Positions 47,360 through 55,469 of a DNA stretch of 64,000 nucleotides are shown piece by piece. The stretch is from Pseudocitrobacter cyperus (lineage in GTDB: Bacteria > Pseudomonadota > Gammaproteobacteria > Enterobacterales > Enterobacteriaceae). The number at the start of each line of letters is the position of its first letter. The stretch's first letter is position 1. The notes beneath the pieces are model-generated. The model saw only the letters and a program-made list of their open reading frames with translations, had not been told where the DNA came from and ran no database searches. A program made the position numbers and the translations under genes. The stretch covers positions 558,001 to 622,000 of the forward strand of contig NZ_JAYMYY010000001.1 of assembly GCF_039889165.1 (NCBI RefSeq), given 5' to 3'.

Positions 47360-47890
47360 TTAACCACGTTTGCGCGGCATCATGCGCAGCAGCGTGTTGT
47401 CTTTCCACACATAGTGGTGAGCCAGCGCCGCCAGAGCATGCAGACCAATCAGCCAGTAGCCGATATTCGCCAGCAGACTGTGATACTCCTTCATCGTATC
47501 GACGATATCGAAGTTAGACTCCGCGGCATACGGCATGGTCAGCCCAAAGGCATACCACGGGTTCCCCCGGTTATACATCATCACCAGGCCGATAATCGGC
47601 AGTGCAATGAACAGCAGATAAATCGCCAGATGCCCCAAATGCGCAAAACCGGTCATCATCGGTTTCGGTTTGGGCACAATTGGCGGGGCCGGACGCTTCA
47701 GGCGAATCAGCAGACGCGCCACCATCAGCAGCAGAATCGAGATACCACAGGAGACGTGAATCATGTTAATGACCGGGCGCGCACTGCGGGGAAAGAAGCC
47801 GCGAAATTCCATAGCGCAGTAGGCGATGATAACCAATAAAAAGACCAGCCAGTGAATGCCTATTTGCAGGCCCGAATATTTTTCGCGCAT
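47360..47890 (-). CDS. cybB: Cytochrome b561 CybB
   Basis: Four-span diheme b-type cytochrome of 176 residues, E. coli CybB length; acts as a superoxide:ubiquinone oxidoreductase. Heme-ligand histidines in QIGIHWLVFLL, MIHVSCGISI and IGLHALAALAHH are present. Neighbour of gapC as in K-12. Confidence 0.93.
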   Translation of the reverse strand: MREKYSGLQIGIHWLVFLLVIIAYCAMEFRGFFPRSARPVINMIHVSCGISILLLMVARLLIRLKRPAPPIVPKPKPMMTGFAHLGHLAIYLLFIALPIIGLVMMYNRGNPWYAFGLTMPYAAESNFDIVDTMKEYHSLLANIGYWLIGLHALAALAHHYVWKDNTLLRMMPRKRG

Positions 47891-48090
47891 CGCGATCTCC
47901 CTGATAAGTAATTAACAAAAAAGCAAAATAGCCCTTTTCCCTTAAAAATTCATTAACTTTTCTATTGTTACCTTGATCACATTCATCTCTTTAATGCGTT
48001 AAGTGCGAAAATGGGTTGCCCATCAGCAGATGCTGGACTATGCCTGGTAAAGTAAAAAACACCTATCCTCTCAAACAGACGGAGAACACC

Positions 48091-49092
48091 ATGAGTAAAA
48101 TTGGCATTAACGGATTTGGGCGTATTGGTCGACTGGTACTGCGTCGTCTGCTGGAAACCTCAAGCAGCAATGAAGTGGTTGCGATTAACGACCTCACGTC
48201 GCCAAAAGTACTGGCCTATTTGCTGAAGTACGATTCCAACTACGGGCCGTTCCCGTGGAGCGTCGATTTTAACGACAACGCGCTGATTGTTGACGGTAAA
48301 ACCATCAAGGTTTTTGCAGAGAAAGATGCGAAGAACATTCCGTGGAAATCGGAAGGTGCAGAGATTATCGTGGAGTGTACGGGCTTCTACACCTCAGCAG
48401 AAAAATCGCAGGCGCACATCGATGCGGGCGCGAAAAAAGTGCTCATTTCCGCTCCGGCCGGCGACATCAAAACGCTGGTCTATAACGTGAACGACGACAC
48501 CCTGAACGCCAGTGACACCATTATTTCGGTTGCCTCCTGTACCACCAACTGCCTGGCGCCAATGGCCAAAGCGCTTAATGACGCGTTCGAAATTAAAGTC
48601 GGCACCATGACCACTATCCACGCCTATACCGGCACTCAGGCGCTGGTCGACGGCCCTCGTGGGAAAGACTTACGCGCCTCTCGTGCGGCAGCGGAGAACA
48701 TCATTCCGCACACCACCGGTGCCGCGAAAGCGATAGGCCTGGTCATTCCGGCGCTGGTGGGCAAACTGAAAGGTCATGCCCAGCGCGTACCGACCAAAAC
48801 AGGTTCAGTTACGGAACTGGTTTCGATTCTGGGCAAAAAAGTGTCCGTTGATGAGGTTAATGCAGCGCTGAAAAAAGCGACAGAAAACAATGAGTCGTTT
48901 GGTTATACCAACGATGATATCGTCTCAACCGATATTATCGGTACCCACTTTGGTTCCGTATTCGATGCCACCCAAACGGAAGTCACTGAGGCGGGCGACC
49001 TGCAACTGGTAAAAACCGTCGCCTGGTACGATAACGAATATGGTTTCGTCACCCAGTTGATTCGTGTACTGGAAAAATACGCCAAACTGTAA
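48091..49092 (+). CDS. gapC: Glyceraldehyde-3-phosphate dehydrogenase GapC (intact)
   Basis: 333-residue phosphorylating GAPDH. NAD-binding GINGFGRIGRLVL at the start, catalytic cysteine in SCTTNC (near residue 151) and the substrate segment HAYTGTQALVDGP are intact. GGAG precedes ATG 48091; the frame opens at 48016. E. coli K-12 gapC is a pseudogene at the same cybB-adjacent position, whereas this copy has no interruption. It is a second GAPDH beside the housekeeping gapA expected elsewhere. Confidence 0.93.
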   Translation: MSKIGINGFGRIGRLVLRRLLETSSSNEVVAINDLTSPKVLAYLLKYDSNYGPFPWSVDFNDNALIVDGKTIKVFAEKDAKNIPWKSEGAEIIVECTGFYTSAEKSQAHIDAGAKKVLISAPAGDIKTLVYNVNDDTLNASDTIISVASCTTNCLAPMAKALNDAFEIKVGTMTTIHAYTGTQALVDGPRGKDLRASRAAAENIIPHTTGAAKAIGLVIPALVGKLKGHAQRVPTKTGSVTELVSILGKKVSVDEVNAALKKATENNESFGYTNDDIVSTDIIGTHFGSVFDATQTEVTEAGDLQLVKTVAWYDNEYGFVTQLIRVLEKYAKL

Positions 49093-49098
49093 AAAAAT

Positions 49099-49120
49099 GC
49101 CCGGACTCGCGTGTCCGGGC
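49099..49120. terminator. Bidirectional terminator between gapC and ydcF
   Basis: GCCCGGAC / GTCCGGGC stem; on the minus strand it is followed by ATTTTTTTAC, so it clearly terminates ydcF and lies six bases past the gapC stop. Confidence 0.87.
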
Positions 49121-49135
49121 CATCATCACGGCCAT

Positions 49136-49936
49136 TTAGCGCAACGCACGAATGGCCGACATATGACGTAGCGTGTCATCTTCGGTTAATTGCAGCCAGG
49201 CCTGTTCAACCGCCAGAGGTATATCCACATGGGCAATAAAGTTTTTCCCTTTTGGCCCATACCCCCCTGCATCATCGCGTAACCGCGGCAGCTCGCCGAG
49301 AATTAAAGAGAGATAACGTTCCACCGGCCACAGCCCGGTAGCATCCCCTTTGAACGCCACACCATTATCGCTATTAAACAGTTCAGGCTGACATCCTGGA
49401 TAACTACGCCAGTGCGGTGCAATAGCCACATCCTGCCAGACATGTTTGAACGTCGCCATGGTACGGCGCTGCATGGTTGGATCCTGCACAACCACGCCGC
49501 TATTTACGGCTATCCCCCGCGTATCTATCATGCGCCGGGCAAAACGGGCATTCTCACCGCAGTTTGTCGATACATCTTCTACCAGAATCTTCTCACGCGG
49601 GAGTTTCCAGAACTGATGCGCAATCTCAGCGAGGATTGCCGCTTCTGATAATCCGGTGGTACGAATCGTGTTATAGCGTGGATGCCGGGCAATAGCGGCA
49701 TAAAGAAACGTGGTCGAATGACCAATGCCGCCGCTAATTAGCAGCCTCTTCCCCTCGTCCGCAGCCAACTGACAGGCAGCATCAATGGTGGGGATCACAG
49801 CGTTGCCCGCCAGCACCACCAGTTCATACTCATCAGGCTGAGGGCGGGAGGCAAAATCGTTTTGGGCGAGCCAGCCGCCAAGCAGATTAGCCGCGGACAG
49901 CGTGCTATCGGGTAATTGTGGCAATGTTGTCAGCAT
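49136..49936 (-). CDS. ydcF: DUF218 / SAM-binding protein YdcF
   Basis: 266 residues, the E. coli YdcF length. DUF218 Rossmann-like protein; the E. coli structure binds S-adenosylmethionine, but its reaction is unknown. Seen are the motifs LISGGIGHSTTFLY and VEDVSTNCGENARF. GGGAGGATT precedes ATG 49936; the frame opens at 50044. Faces gapC across a terminator. Confidence 0.92.
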   Translation of the reverse strand: MLTTLPQLPDSTLSAANLLGGWLAQNDFASRPQPDEYELVVLAGNAVIPTIDAACQLAADEGKRLLISGGIGHSTTFLYAAIARHPRYNTIRTTGLSEAAILAEIAHQFWKLPREKILVEDVSTNCGENARFARRMIDTRGIAVNSGVVVQDPTMQRRTMATFKHVWQDVAIAPHWRSYPGCQPELFNSDNGVAFKGDATGLWPVERYLSLILGELPRLRDDAGGYGPKGKNFIAHVDIPLAVEQAWLQLTEDDTLRHMSAIRALR

Positions 49937-50332
49937 AATCCTCCCTCTCTGTGGTTCTGATAGCACAGGGTAACGCGTCTGAAGCTCGGTGACAGTGGAT
50001 CTCTCCGAAAGCAGCAATTTTGCGCCCCTGCTATTATGTAACACTCAAGAAATAACCAGAAACATCTAAAAATAACGCGGTTGCACCTGAATAAATCACT
50101 GGTGAAAATTGCATACGTAATTCATTAAACCAAAAATAACCACGTTTGCGGATTATTAGTCTGACAAATTAAGGGCGTTTAGCGCAAAAATACTCCCCTC
50201 TCCCTTGCCAAAAATAGTCCCTGCCCCTAACTTGCTTAACAAACAAGCAACCTTTTTAACACATTCCAGGTTGCACCTTTGGGGCATCAGGTGGCACCTG
50301 ATTCTAACTTAATGTGGCGGGAGTTTTCCTTC
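49937..50332. other. Non-coding region with three AGGT-N3-ACCT boxes
   Basis: About 396 bases between divergent ydcF and the MHS symporter gene. It contains GGT-TGC-ACC at 50079-50087, AGGT-TGC-ACCT at about 50268-50278 and CAGGT-GGC-ACCTG at 50288-50300. Together they form a repeated short dyad that could be an operator. An inverted repeat TTGCTT-N7-AAGCAA lies at about 50232-50250. Confidence 0.55.
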
Positions 50333-51652
50333 ATGACGACGCAAGAAAGCAGCAGTACGATCCTGAAAAAAAACAAACGGGTACTGATTGCCAGTTTGAC
50401 CGGTAGTTCCATTGAATGGTTTGATTATTTTTTGTACGGCACCGCCGCCGCACTGGTGTTTAACAAAATATTCTTCCCAATGGTCGACCCGGTTATTGGC
50501 CTGATTCTCTCCTACCTCTCTTTCTCGCTAACCTTTTTTATCCGCCCTATTGGCGGTGTCATCTTCGCCCACATTGGCGACCGCATAGGTCGTAAAAAAA
50601 CGCTGGTATTAACCCTGTCGCTGATGGGCGGTGCAACCGTGATGATTGGGCTGCTGCCGACCTACGACCAGATTGGTATCTGGGCGCCGATTTTGCTGAT
50701 CCTGATGCGCATTATTCAGGGAATGGGAATTGGCGGCGAATGGGGCGGCGCATTGCTGCTGGCTTATGAATATGCCCCGGAAAAACGTAAAGGGTTCTTC
50801 GGCAGTATCCCACAAGCGGGCGTCACCATCGGCATGCTGATGGCGACCTTTATCGTCTCACTGATGACCCTGTTTAGCGAAGAGGCATTTCTCTCCTGGG
50901 GCTGGCGCATCCCATTTTTGATGAGTGCCGTTTTGGTGCTGTTGGGATTATGGATCCGTAAGGATATCGATGAGACACCAGAATTTAAAAAGGTGAAGCA
51001 GTCTGGTCAGGTCGCCAAAGCGCCGCTGCGCGATACGCTGACACAGCACTGGCGTGAAGTGCTGATTGCGGCAGGCCTGAAAGTGGTTGAGACGGCACCG
51101 TTTTATATCTTCTCCACCTTCGTGGTGAGTTATGCCACGACCACCCTGACCTACCAGAAATCCCAGGTGCTTGAAGCCGTCACCCTTGGCGCACTGGTGG
51201 CCACGGTGATGATCCCACTGATGGGTCTGCTGTCAGATAAAGTTGGCCGCAAAAGAATGTATGCGGTAAGCGTCATCCTGCTGGGACTATTTATCGTGCC
51301 ATGGTTTATGCTGCTGGACACAGGAACAACCTGGGCCATTATGCTGGCCACCGTCGTGATGTTCGGCATTATCTGGGCGCCGATTACCGCCGTACTGGGT
51401 ACATTATGTTCGGAAATTTTCAGCGCCAATGTTCGCTATACGGGCATCACACTCGGCTATCAGATTGGTGCAGCATTAGCGGGCGGAACCGCTCCTCTTA
51501 TCGCAACAGGGTTACTGGCAAAATATAACGGCGACTGGGTTCCGGTAGCGTGGTACCTGGGCGTAACAGTGACTATCTCGCTGATTGCCATCTTCTTTGC
51601 CAGCCGTAGCCGTCGAATTGATGCGGTGAATGCGCAGACGTCGGGAATGTAA
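50333..51652 (+). CDS. Metabolite:H+ symporter (MFS, MHS family)
   Basis: 439-residue, twelve-span MFS symporter of the MHS family (ProP, ShiA, KgtP, YdfJ). Family segments GSSIEWFDYFLYGTAAALVF and GGVIFAHIGDRIGRKKTL are clear, and the GIGGEWGGALLLAYEYAP loop is typical. ATG 50333 has GGGAG upstream; alternatives at 50279 and 50312 are less convincing. Organic acid or shikimate-like substrate is likely but unproven. Confidence 0.9.
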   Translation: MTTQESSSTILKKNKRVLIASLTGSSIEWFDYFLYGTAAALVFNKIFFPMVDPVIGLILSYLSFSLTFFIRPIGGVIFAHIGDRIGRKKTLVLTLSLMGGATVMIGLLPTYDQIGIWAPILLILMRIIQGMGIGGEWGGALLLAYEYAPEKRKGFFGSIPQAGVTIGMLMATFIVSLMTLFSEEAFLSWGWRIPFLMSAVLVLLGLWIRKDIDETPEFKKVKQSGQVAKAPLRDTLTQHWREVLIAAGLKVVETAPFYIFSTFVVSYATTTLTYQKSQVLEAVTLGALVATVMIPLMGLLSDKVGRKRMYAVSVILLGLFIVPWFMLLDTGTTWAIMLATVVMFGIIWAPITAVLGTLCSEIFSANVRYTGITLGYQIGAALAGGTAPLIATGLLAKYNGDWVPVAWYLGVTVTISLIAIFFASRSRRIDAVNAQTSGM

Positions 51653-51659
51653 ATTGTTT

Positions 51660-51684
51660 GCCCCTCTATTTGTAATAGAGGGGC
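51660..51684. terminator. Terminator between the MHS symporter gene and the DUF805 gene
   Basis: Perfect 11-bp stem GCCCCTCTATT / AATAGAGGGGC with TGT loop, eight bases after the symporter stop, between convergent genes. Confidence 0.8.
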
Positions 51685-51695
51685 ATTGTGGTTCG

Positions 51696-52211
51696 CTATG
51701 TTAGCGACCGATTTTGTTGGGTTGAGGGTTTCATGCATAGCCAGAGGATGAATAATATAATAATTACATCCATTGCCATCTTAATATATCCAAGAGCATA
51801 CATAAACGCATAGTCGACTTCGCGAGATATCAGAAAGGTAAAGATCTTCGAAAATGCTATCGGAAGCACGATAAGTTCAAAAAGTATTGGTATGCCAAAC
51901 CACCAACCAGAGCGGCCACTATCATGCATTCTCCTAACCCCTAACGAAATAAAAGGGAAAATCAGGATCAATGTGGCATACTTACGTAAAGGATAATATA
52001 CGTAGTAAGACCATGCAAATATCAACCCACCCCGACTGGTATGATCAGACACACCCCAGACCAGAGTGTAATAACTTACCAAAGCAATAAATACAACGAT
52101 TAGTATATTAATCAAAACGAATAGAAAAAACTCACTCCGATTGGAACGAGTTTTATAATCAAAAGTCTTTTTCCATCCTTGCCAATAGCATTCTGCAAAA
52201 GAGTAATTCAT
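51696..52211 (-). CDS. DUF805 inner-membrane protein
   Basis: 171 residues with four hydrophobic spans and the DUF805 hallmarks: N-terminal NRSEFFLFVLINILI, and RRMHDSGRSGWWFGIP before TM3. The family is often linked to membrane stress or phage/plasmid contexts, function unknown. AT-rich relative to the symporter gene. It borders the Rhs island on the same strand as the Rhs genes. Confidence 0.85.
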   Translation of the reverse strand: MNYSFAECYWQGWKKTFDYKTRSNRSEFFLFVLINILIVVFIALVSYYTLVWGVSDHTSRGGLIFAWSYYVYYPLRKYATLILIFPFISLGVRRMHDSGRSGWWFGIPILFELIVLPIAFSKIFTFLISREVDYAFMYALGYIKMAMDVIIILFILWLCMKPSTQQNRSLT

Positions 52212-52348
52212 TTCCCGCCATCCATTTCCATATTAATTTATTTGCAAAAAGAACGAATATATTCCAATATGCCCTAACATCGCCAGGGCTCACCATCTTA
52301 CTTTTCTACACAGAAGAAATACTGCTAGCAGAGACAAACTATCTGTAC

Positions 52349-52598
52349 ACCCCGGCGGCTGTCACCTGGTTATGCAGCACCGGAGGGCTCAGTTCTTCCG
52401 TCCTGTTCGACGCCGCATCATAGCGGAACACTTCCCGCCCCGTATCCGTGATGCGCGCCATTATCCTGCCCGTCGCGTCATACCTCGTTTCACGCAACAA
52501 CCTCCCCTGGCTTCGCTGCGTTTCACGGTGCAGGCGGTCGCGCTCAAACTCCGCCAGAACATAATGCTCATCGCCCAGGTCCAGATTAATCTGCGTTT
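52349..52598 (-). pseudogene. Rhs core fragment with an internal 186-bp deletion
   Basis: Encodes QINLDLGDEHYVLAEFERD through NRTEELSPPVLHNQVTAAG, a near-copy of part of the full Rhs protein (gene region about 59330-59750). A 62-residue segment is missing: it jumps from RYDATGRI to ARITDTGREVF. In the parent, the missing 186 bp are bounded by two gcgccgt heptamers (59422 and 59608), so the deletion was in frame and at a 7-bp repeat. Neither end has start or stop of its own. Confidence 0.88.
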
Positions 52599-52600
52599 TT

Positions 52601-52762
52601 CTGGAGAATTTGCCGGGCGAAGAGCCGGAGAAGATCGTCCGTAAACGCGGTCCGACCCCGAAGTGGCAGCAACTTATTGAAGAGATCGACAGTTTGCCGA
52701 AGGCAAAGCAGAAGATGATTTCGAGGATGTTAAGCGCCCTGATTGTGCAGGCACGTAACTGA
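52601..52762 (+). pseudogene. C-terminal remnant of a small regulator-like protein
   Basis: A 53-codon frame ending in TGA reads LPGEEPEKIVRKRGPTPK then WQQLIEEIDSLPKAKQKMI and ends SALIVQARN. This looks like the helical tail of a helix-turn-helix regulator (XRE/phage repressor type). It has no start or N-terminal domain, being cut at the junction with the Rhs fragment at about 52600. Assignment is tentative. Confidence 0.45.
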
Positions 52763-52939
52763 CTGATATTTAACGCGGTAGCTAAGGGCGGCAACCCTTA
52801 ACCACCGCTCACCACAAGCAACTAACAGGAGTACCGCCACCTGCTTTTGGTGTTTCGTAAGAATATTCTCGACCAGCGCTATTTTATGATTGGCTGATCG
52901 GTTGCTGGCTTGTGGATATTATTATAAATTCATTAGTGA

Positions 52940-53551
52940 TCACCATGCATTTAGATTATCTATTGAACCAACTTCTTGTGTATCAATGTTATTACCCTTA
53001 CAATATTCTATCGCTTTACTCCATATTTCATCACTAAATAAAATTAAAGTCTGCCCTGCCATTGGTGTAAAGACAAAATTAAATAAAAAATCAAATTTAT
53101 TATTTATGATTTCGTTTACCACACCCACTTTTATTTTGTTGTCACTATAGAGTTCAAATAACAACGGTTTTTCAGTGTGAGCCTCTTCAGGTAAACCTCT
53201 GCTAATTTTTAATTTATTTTTTAACATTAATTTATTATATTCATTTATTTTCTTGTCAATTTCCCCAATCTTATTCCCATAAAAATAAACTCCTCGCTTA
53301 TCAAGCTTTGAACAAAGATCTAGTTTATTTTTATTCTTATCAAAAAATACAATATTAGAAAATAAAAAAGACAATAATTTATCAGATGCTATAGTAGAAA
53401 ATCCATATGGGCCAAAACCATTACCATCGATATCATATTGATAGCAAACACAATAAGTTGATGATGGTAATTCTTTTGTAAAACCGCTTGCTTTAAGCAT
53501 CCATTCTGAGATGGGAAACTTAATCAATTTTTCATTTGCGTTAATCACCAT
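52940..53551 (-). CDS. Probable immunity protein for the displaced Rhs tip (203 aa)
   Basis: AT-rich gene starting ATGGTGA across the stop of the preceding Rhs tip (tail FTW), the coupled layout of toxin/immunity pairs. The 203-residue product has a Lys/Asn/Ile/Phe-rich sequence, no signal peptide and no membrane span; the segment NFVFTPMAGQTLILFSDE stands out. Not recognised as a named immunity family. Its toxin partner is truncated, so it is probably an orphan that still protects against siblings. Confidence 0.6.
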   Translation of the reverse strand: MVINANEKLIKFPISEWMLKASGFTKELPSSTYCVCYQYDIDGNGFGPYGFSTIASDKLLSFLFSNIVFFDKNKNKLDLCSKLDKRGVYFYGNKIGEIDKKINEYNKLMLKNKLKISRGLPEEAHTEKPLLFELYSDNKIKVGVVNEIINNKFDFLFNFVFTPMAGQTLILFSDEIWSKAIEYCKGNNIDTQEVGSIDNLNAW

Positions 53552-54003
53552 GTAAAAATGACCTCATTACCCTTAGGCTCTATTGCATGTATATGACCGC
53601 CCGAATGATGTTCAGGTATTCCTGGCTGACCGGCATCAGGATGACCATCAGGATGTTCAAACCACTGATTTTTCCATTGGGTATACAGGTATGTCAGCCG
53701 ATCCCTTTCGTCGTATTCCCGCCGTACCGTATGCCCCATCGGGTCTGTCACCACGCTCAGGCGACCATTATGTCGTACTGCCAGCGAACCGGGTTGCTGT
53801 ACCCCATCCGGTAGCTTTCCGGCTGCCCTTTCCGGCTCCAGCTAAGGCTTGCCACCCAGTTATCTGCGCGCAACATTTTTACCGGACGCCCTGCCGGGCT
53901 GTACTCATACTGTGTACTCTCCCCCCCGGCATCCGTTTCTTCCGCCAGCCGGTAAGCCTTATCGTAGCGGTAATGAGTGACCTTAACCGTCATACGTAAA
54001 TTC
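53545..54003 (-). pseudogene. Displaced Rhs tip A: frameshifted core fragment joined to a short toxin tail
   Basis: Minus-strand Rhs core (THYRYDKAYRLAEETDAGGES ... SNPVRWQYD) breaks frame near 53767, where one T is missing compared with the duplicate at 57505. It resumes as VTDPMGHTVRREYDERDRLT. It is then fused at LTYLYT to a foreign tail: QWKNQWFEHPDGHPDAGQPG, then IPEHHSGGHIHAIEPKGNEV ending IFTW. The conserved Rhs end (DPIGL...WIDPLGL) is absent, so the tail joined the core by illegitimate recombination. The histidine-rich tail is the likely remains of a toxin domain. An overlapping AT-rich gene follows. Confidence 0.8.
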
Positions 54004-54072
54004 CAGTTTGTCCGGGTAACGAAGTACCAGAACTGTGCGGAAACTTTATCAGGTTAAACAGGTGGTTAAGGG
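53682..54072. repeat. Duplicated Rhs segment, copy A
   Basis: About 391 bp nearly identical to 57411-57803. The copies differ by scattered substitutions and two single-base indels (A lacks a T at about 53767; A has C7 where B has C8). The match extends beyond coding sequence into the AT-rich flank ending caggtggttaaggg. Confidence 0.9.
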
Positions 54073-54115
54073 AATTAAGGACGGGATAGTTAGTGTACTG
54101 AACGAGAGTAAATAA

Positions 54116-54152
54116 TAAAAAAACCGGGAAGATTTAAAGTCTTTCCCCGGAT
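54116..54152 (-). terminator. Terminator of the 94-aa immunity-like gene
   Basis: CCGGGAAGA / CTTTCCCCGG imperfect stem; on the minus strand followed by TTTTTTTATTATT, ten bases past the stop at 54162. Related to the hairpin at 57845. Confidence 0.75.
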
Positions 54153-54161
54153 TTTTGTATT

Positions 54162-54446
54162 TTAATCCCCATCAGCAATTATAATTTCATTTTCGCTGCT
54201 GGATTTAATAAGAAAATTAATGAAGTTTATTACATCTATATCTTTAATGTTTACCAAATAATTAATTAATATTTTTTGGTGGTCTGGGTAAATTCTTGTT
54301 TTACCATACGGATCTATATAAACCCCTGTTTTTTCTTTCAAAGAAAAAAAAGGATTTTCTAATTTCCTAATTGTTTTGTCATGCAAAATCAAAGATGGCT
54401 TACTCCCATCACTATCTGATAAATAAGAAAAATCAAGCATAATCAA
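54162..54446 (-). CDS. Probable immunity protein (94 aa) for orphan Rhs tip C
   Basis: AT-rich 94-residue acidic/Ile-rich protein overlapping the toxin stop by four bases. Contains LILHDKTIRKLENPFFSLKE and ends ENEIIIADGD. No family recognised. The immunity role is inferred from its coupled position after a Rhs-type toxin tip and its own terminator. Confidence 0.6.
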   Translation of the reverse strand: MIMLDFSYLSDSDGSKPSLILHDKTIRKLENPFFSLKEKTGVYIDPYGKTRIYPDHQKILINYLVNIKDIDVINFINFLIKSSSENEIIIADGD

Positions 54447-54855
54447 TCCTCTAAATTCGCAGGATATGATGTAATCACTTTACCTTTGGCTGGATCATAA
54501 ATAGTGACATGACCTTTCTCGCCTCTAGTCCCAATAACACGATCATAAACTCGCTCATATCTAATCCTCCCGTCAGGTTGATGTAAAACTCTGCTGGGAT
54601 CTCTCATTGTACGATCTTCTAACTTCCTATATTGACTTGGTTTTCTATACTTACTTTTACTTCGCAATTTAATTCTTTCTTTCAGAGAGAATTTACTATT
54701 CCCAATATTATTATGCCGCCTAATATGACGATTGGGCACATGTTTAGTGCGAGTAGGAGCACAAGGTTTCAATCCCAGCGGATCGATCCAGCTTAACGGA
54801 TTAGGCCCATAAGCATATAAGTTTATGCCCCCCGCCAGCCCTATCGGGTCAGGAT
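54443..54855 (-). pseudogene. Displaced Rhs tip C: DPIGL signature plus ~108-aa toxin domain
   Basis: The sequence opens with the Rhs end signature DPIGLAGGINLYAYGPNPLSW then IDPLGL, without any upstream Rhs core. It continues in frame for about 108 residues, very basic (KERIKLRSKSKYRKPSQYRK) and ending RGEKGHVTIYDPAKGKVITSYPANLED. The GKVITSYP ending is typical of BECR-fold RNase toxins of polymorphic toxin systems, though the exact family was not identified. An internal ATG within the toxin (54772) lacks a ribosome site. The toxin frame itself is unbroken. Confidence 0.78.
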
Positions 54856-54966
54856 ACGCAATCCACCTATCTTGCCAATCATACCGTTAATTTTGTATGT
54901 AGTTCGGAAAAATCACAACATCATAGTACATAACATATGGGAAAATTTTAGTAGACTCATTTATGG

Positions 54967-54995
54967 GCTGGGAATGATTTAAGACTATTCCCAGC
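54967..54995 (-). terminator. Terminator of the 155-aa immunity-like gene
   Basis: GCTGGGAAT / ATTCCCAGC perfect stem just past the stop at 55002; U tract weak on the minus strand (CCCATAAAT). Confidence 0.6.
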
Positions 54996-55001
54996 TTTTA
55001 A

Positions 55002-55469
55002 TTAAGATGACAATCTATTAAGCAATAATTTAATTTTTCCTAAAACATACCCAGAAGGAAGATGTGTTTCCCTGATAGTTTCCGAGTTAAATTTCTTCCA
55101 GATAACTCTATCATATTCATCAGTGGATAATAAAATAAAAACTTCCCCATCAAAACACGGTGTTAAATCTAAAGTAATCCAAACAGAGCTAAAGTATTGC
55201 GAATCTTTCCAGTTTTCTGAATTTCTATATCCATCAACAATATATGAAAAAATAGCATCTTTATCAAAATTAACAATCTTATCAGCTAAAGAATATTCAT
55301 AATTACTTATTTTATCCTCCAGTAAAGCGAGAAAAGTATTCAATAGAGTATACTCGTCATTATTGCCAATCTCATCGTAATCACAAAATATAGACACACT
55401 AGCAAACTGCTTATCCGTTTCTAATCGAATGGCAAAAAGCGCTTTATCACCTATGATTAAATTATCCAC
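55002..55469 (-). CDS. Probable immunity protein (155 aa) for orphan Rhs tip B
   Basis: GTG start at 55469 preceded by a perfect AGGAGGT; the GTG overlaps the toxin stop (GTGGATAA). An upstream in-frame start at 55538 would lie inside the toxin gene and is rejected. The AT-rich gene encodes an acidic protein (MDNLIIGDKALFAIRLETDK) with Asp/Asn/Tyr-rich body and SSVWITLDLTPCFDGEVFILL. No family recognised. Unlike its toxin, the gene is intact. Confidence 0.7.
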   Translation of the reverse strand: MDNLIIGDKALFAIRLETDKQFASVSIFCDYDEIGNNDEYTLLNTFLALLEDKISNYEYSLADKIVNFDKDAIFSYIVDGYRNSENWKDSQYFSSVWITLDLTPCFDGEVFILLSTDEYDRVIWKKFNSETIRETHLPSGYVLGKIKLLLNRLSS

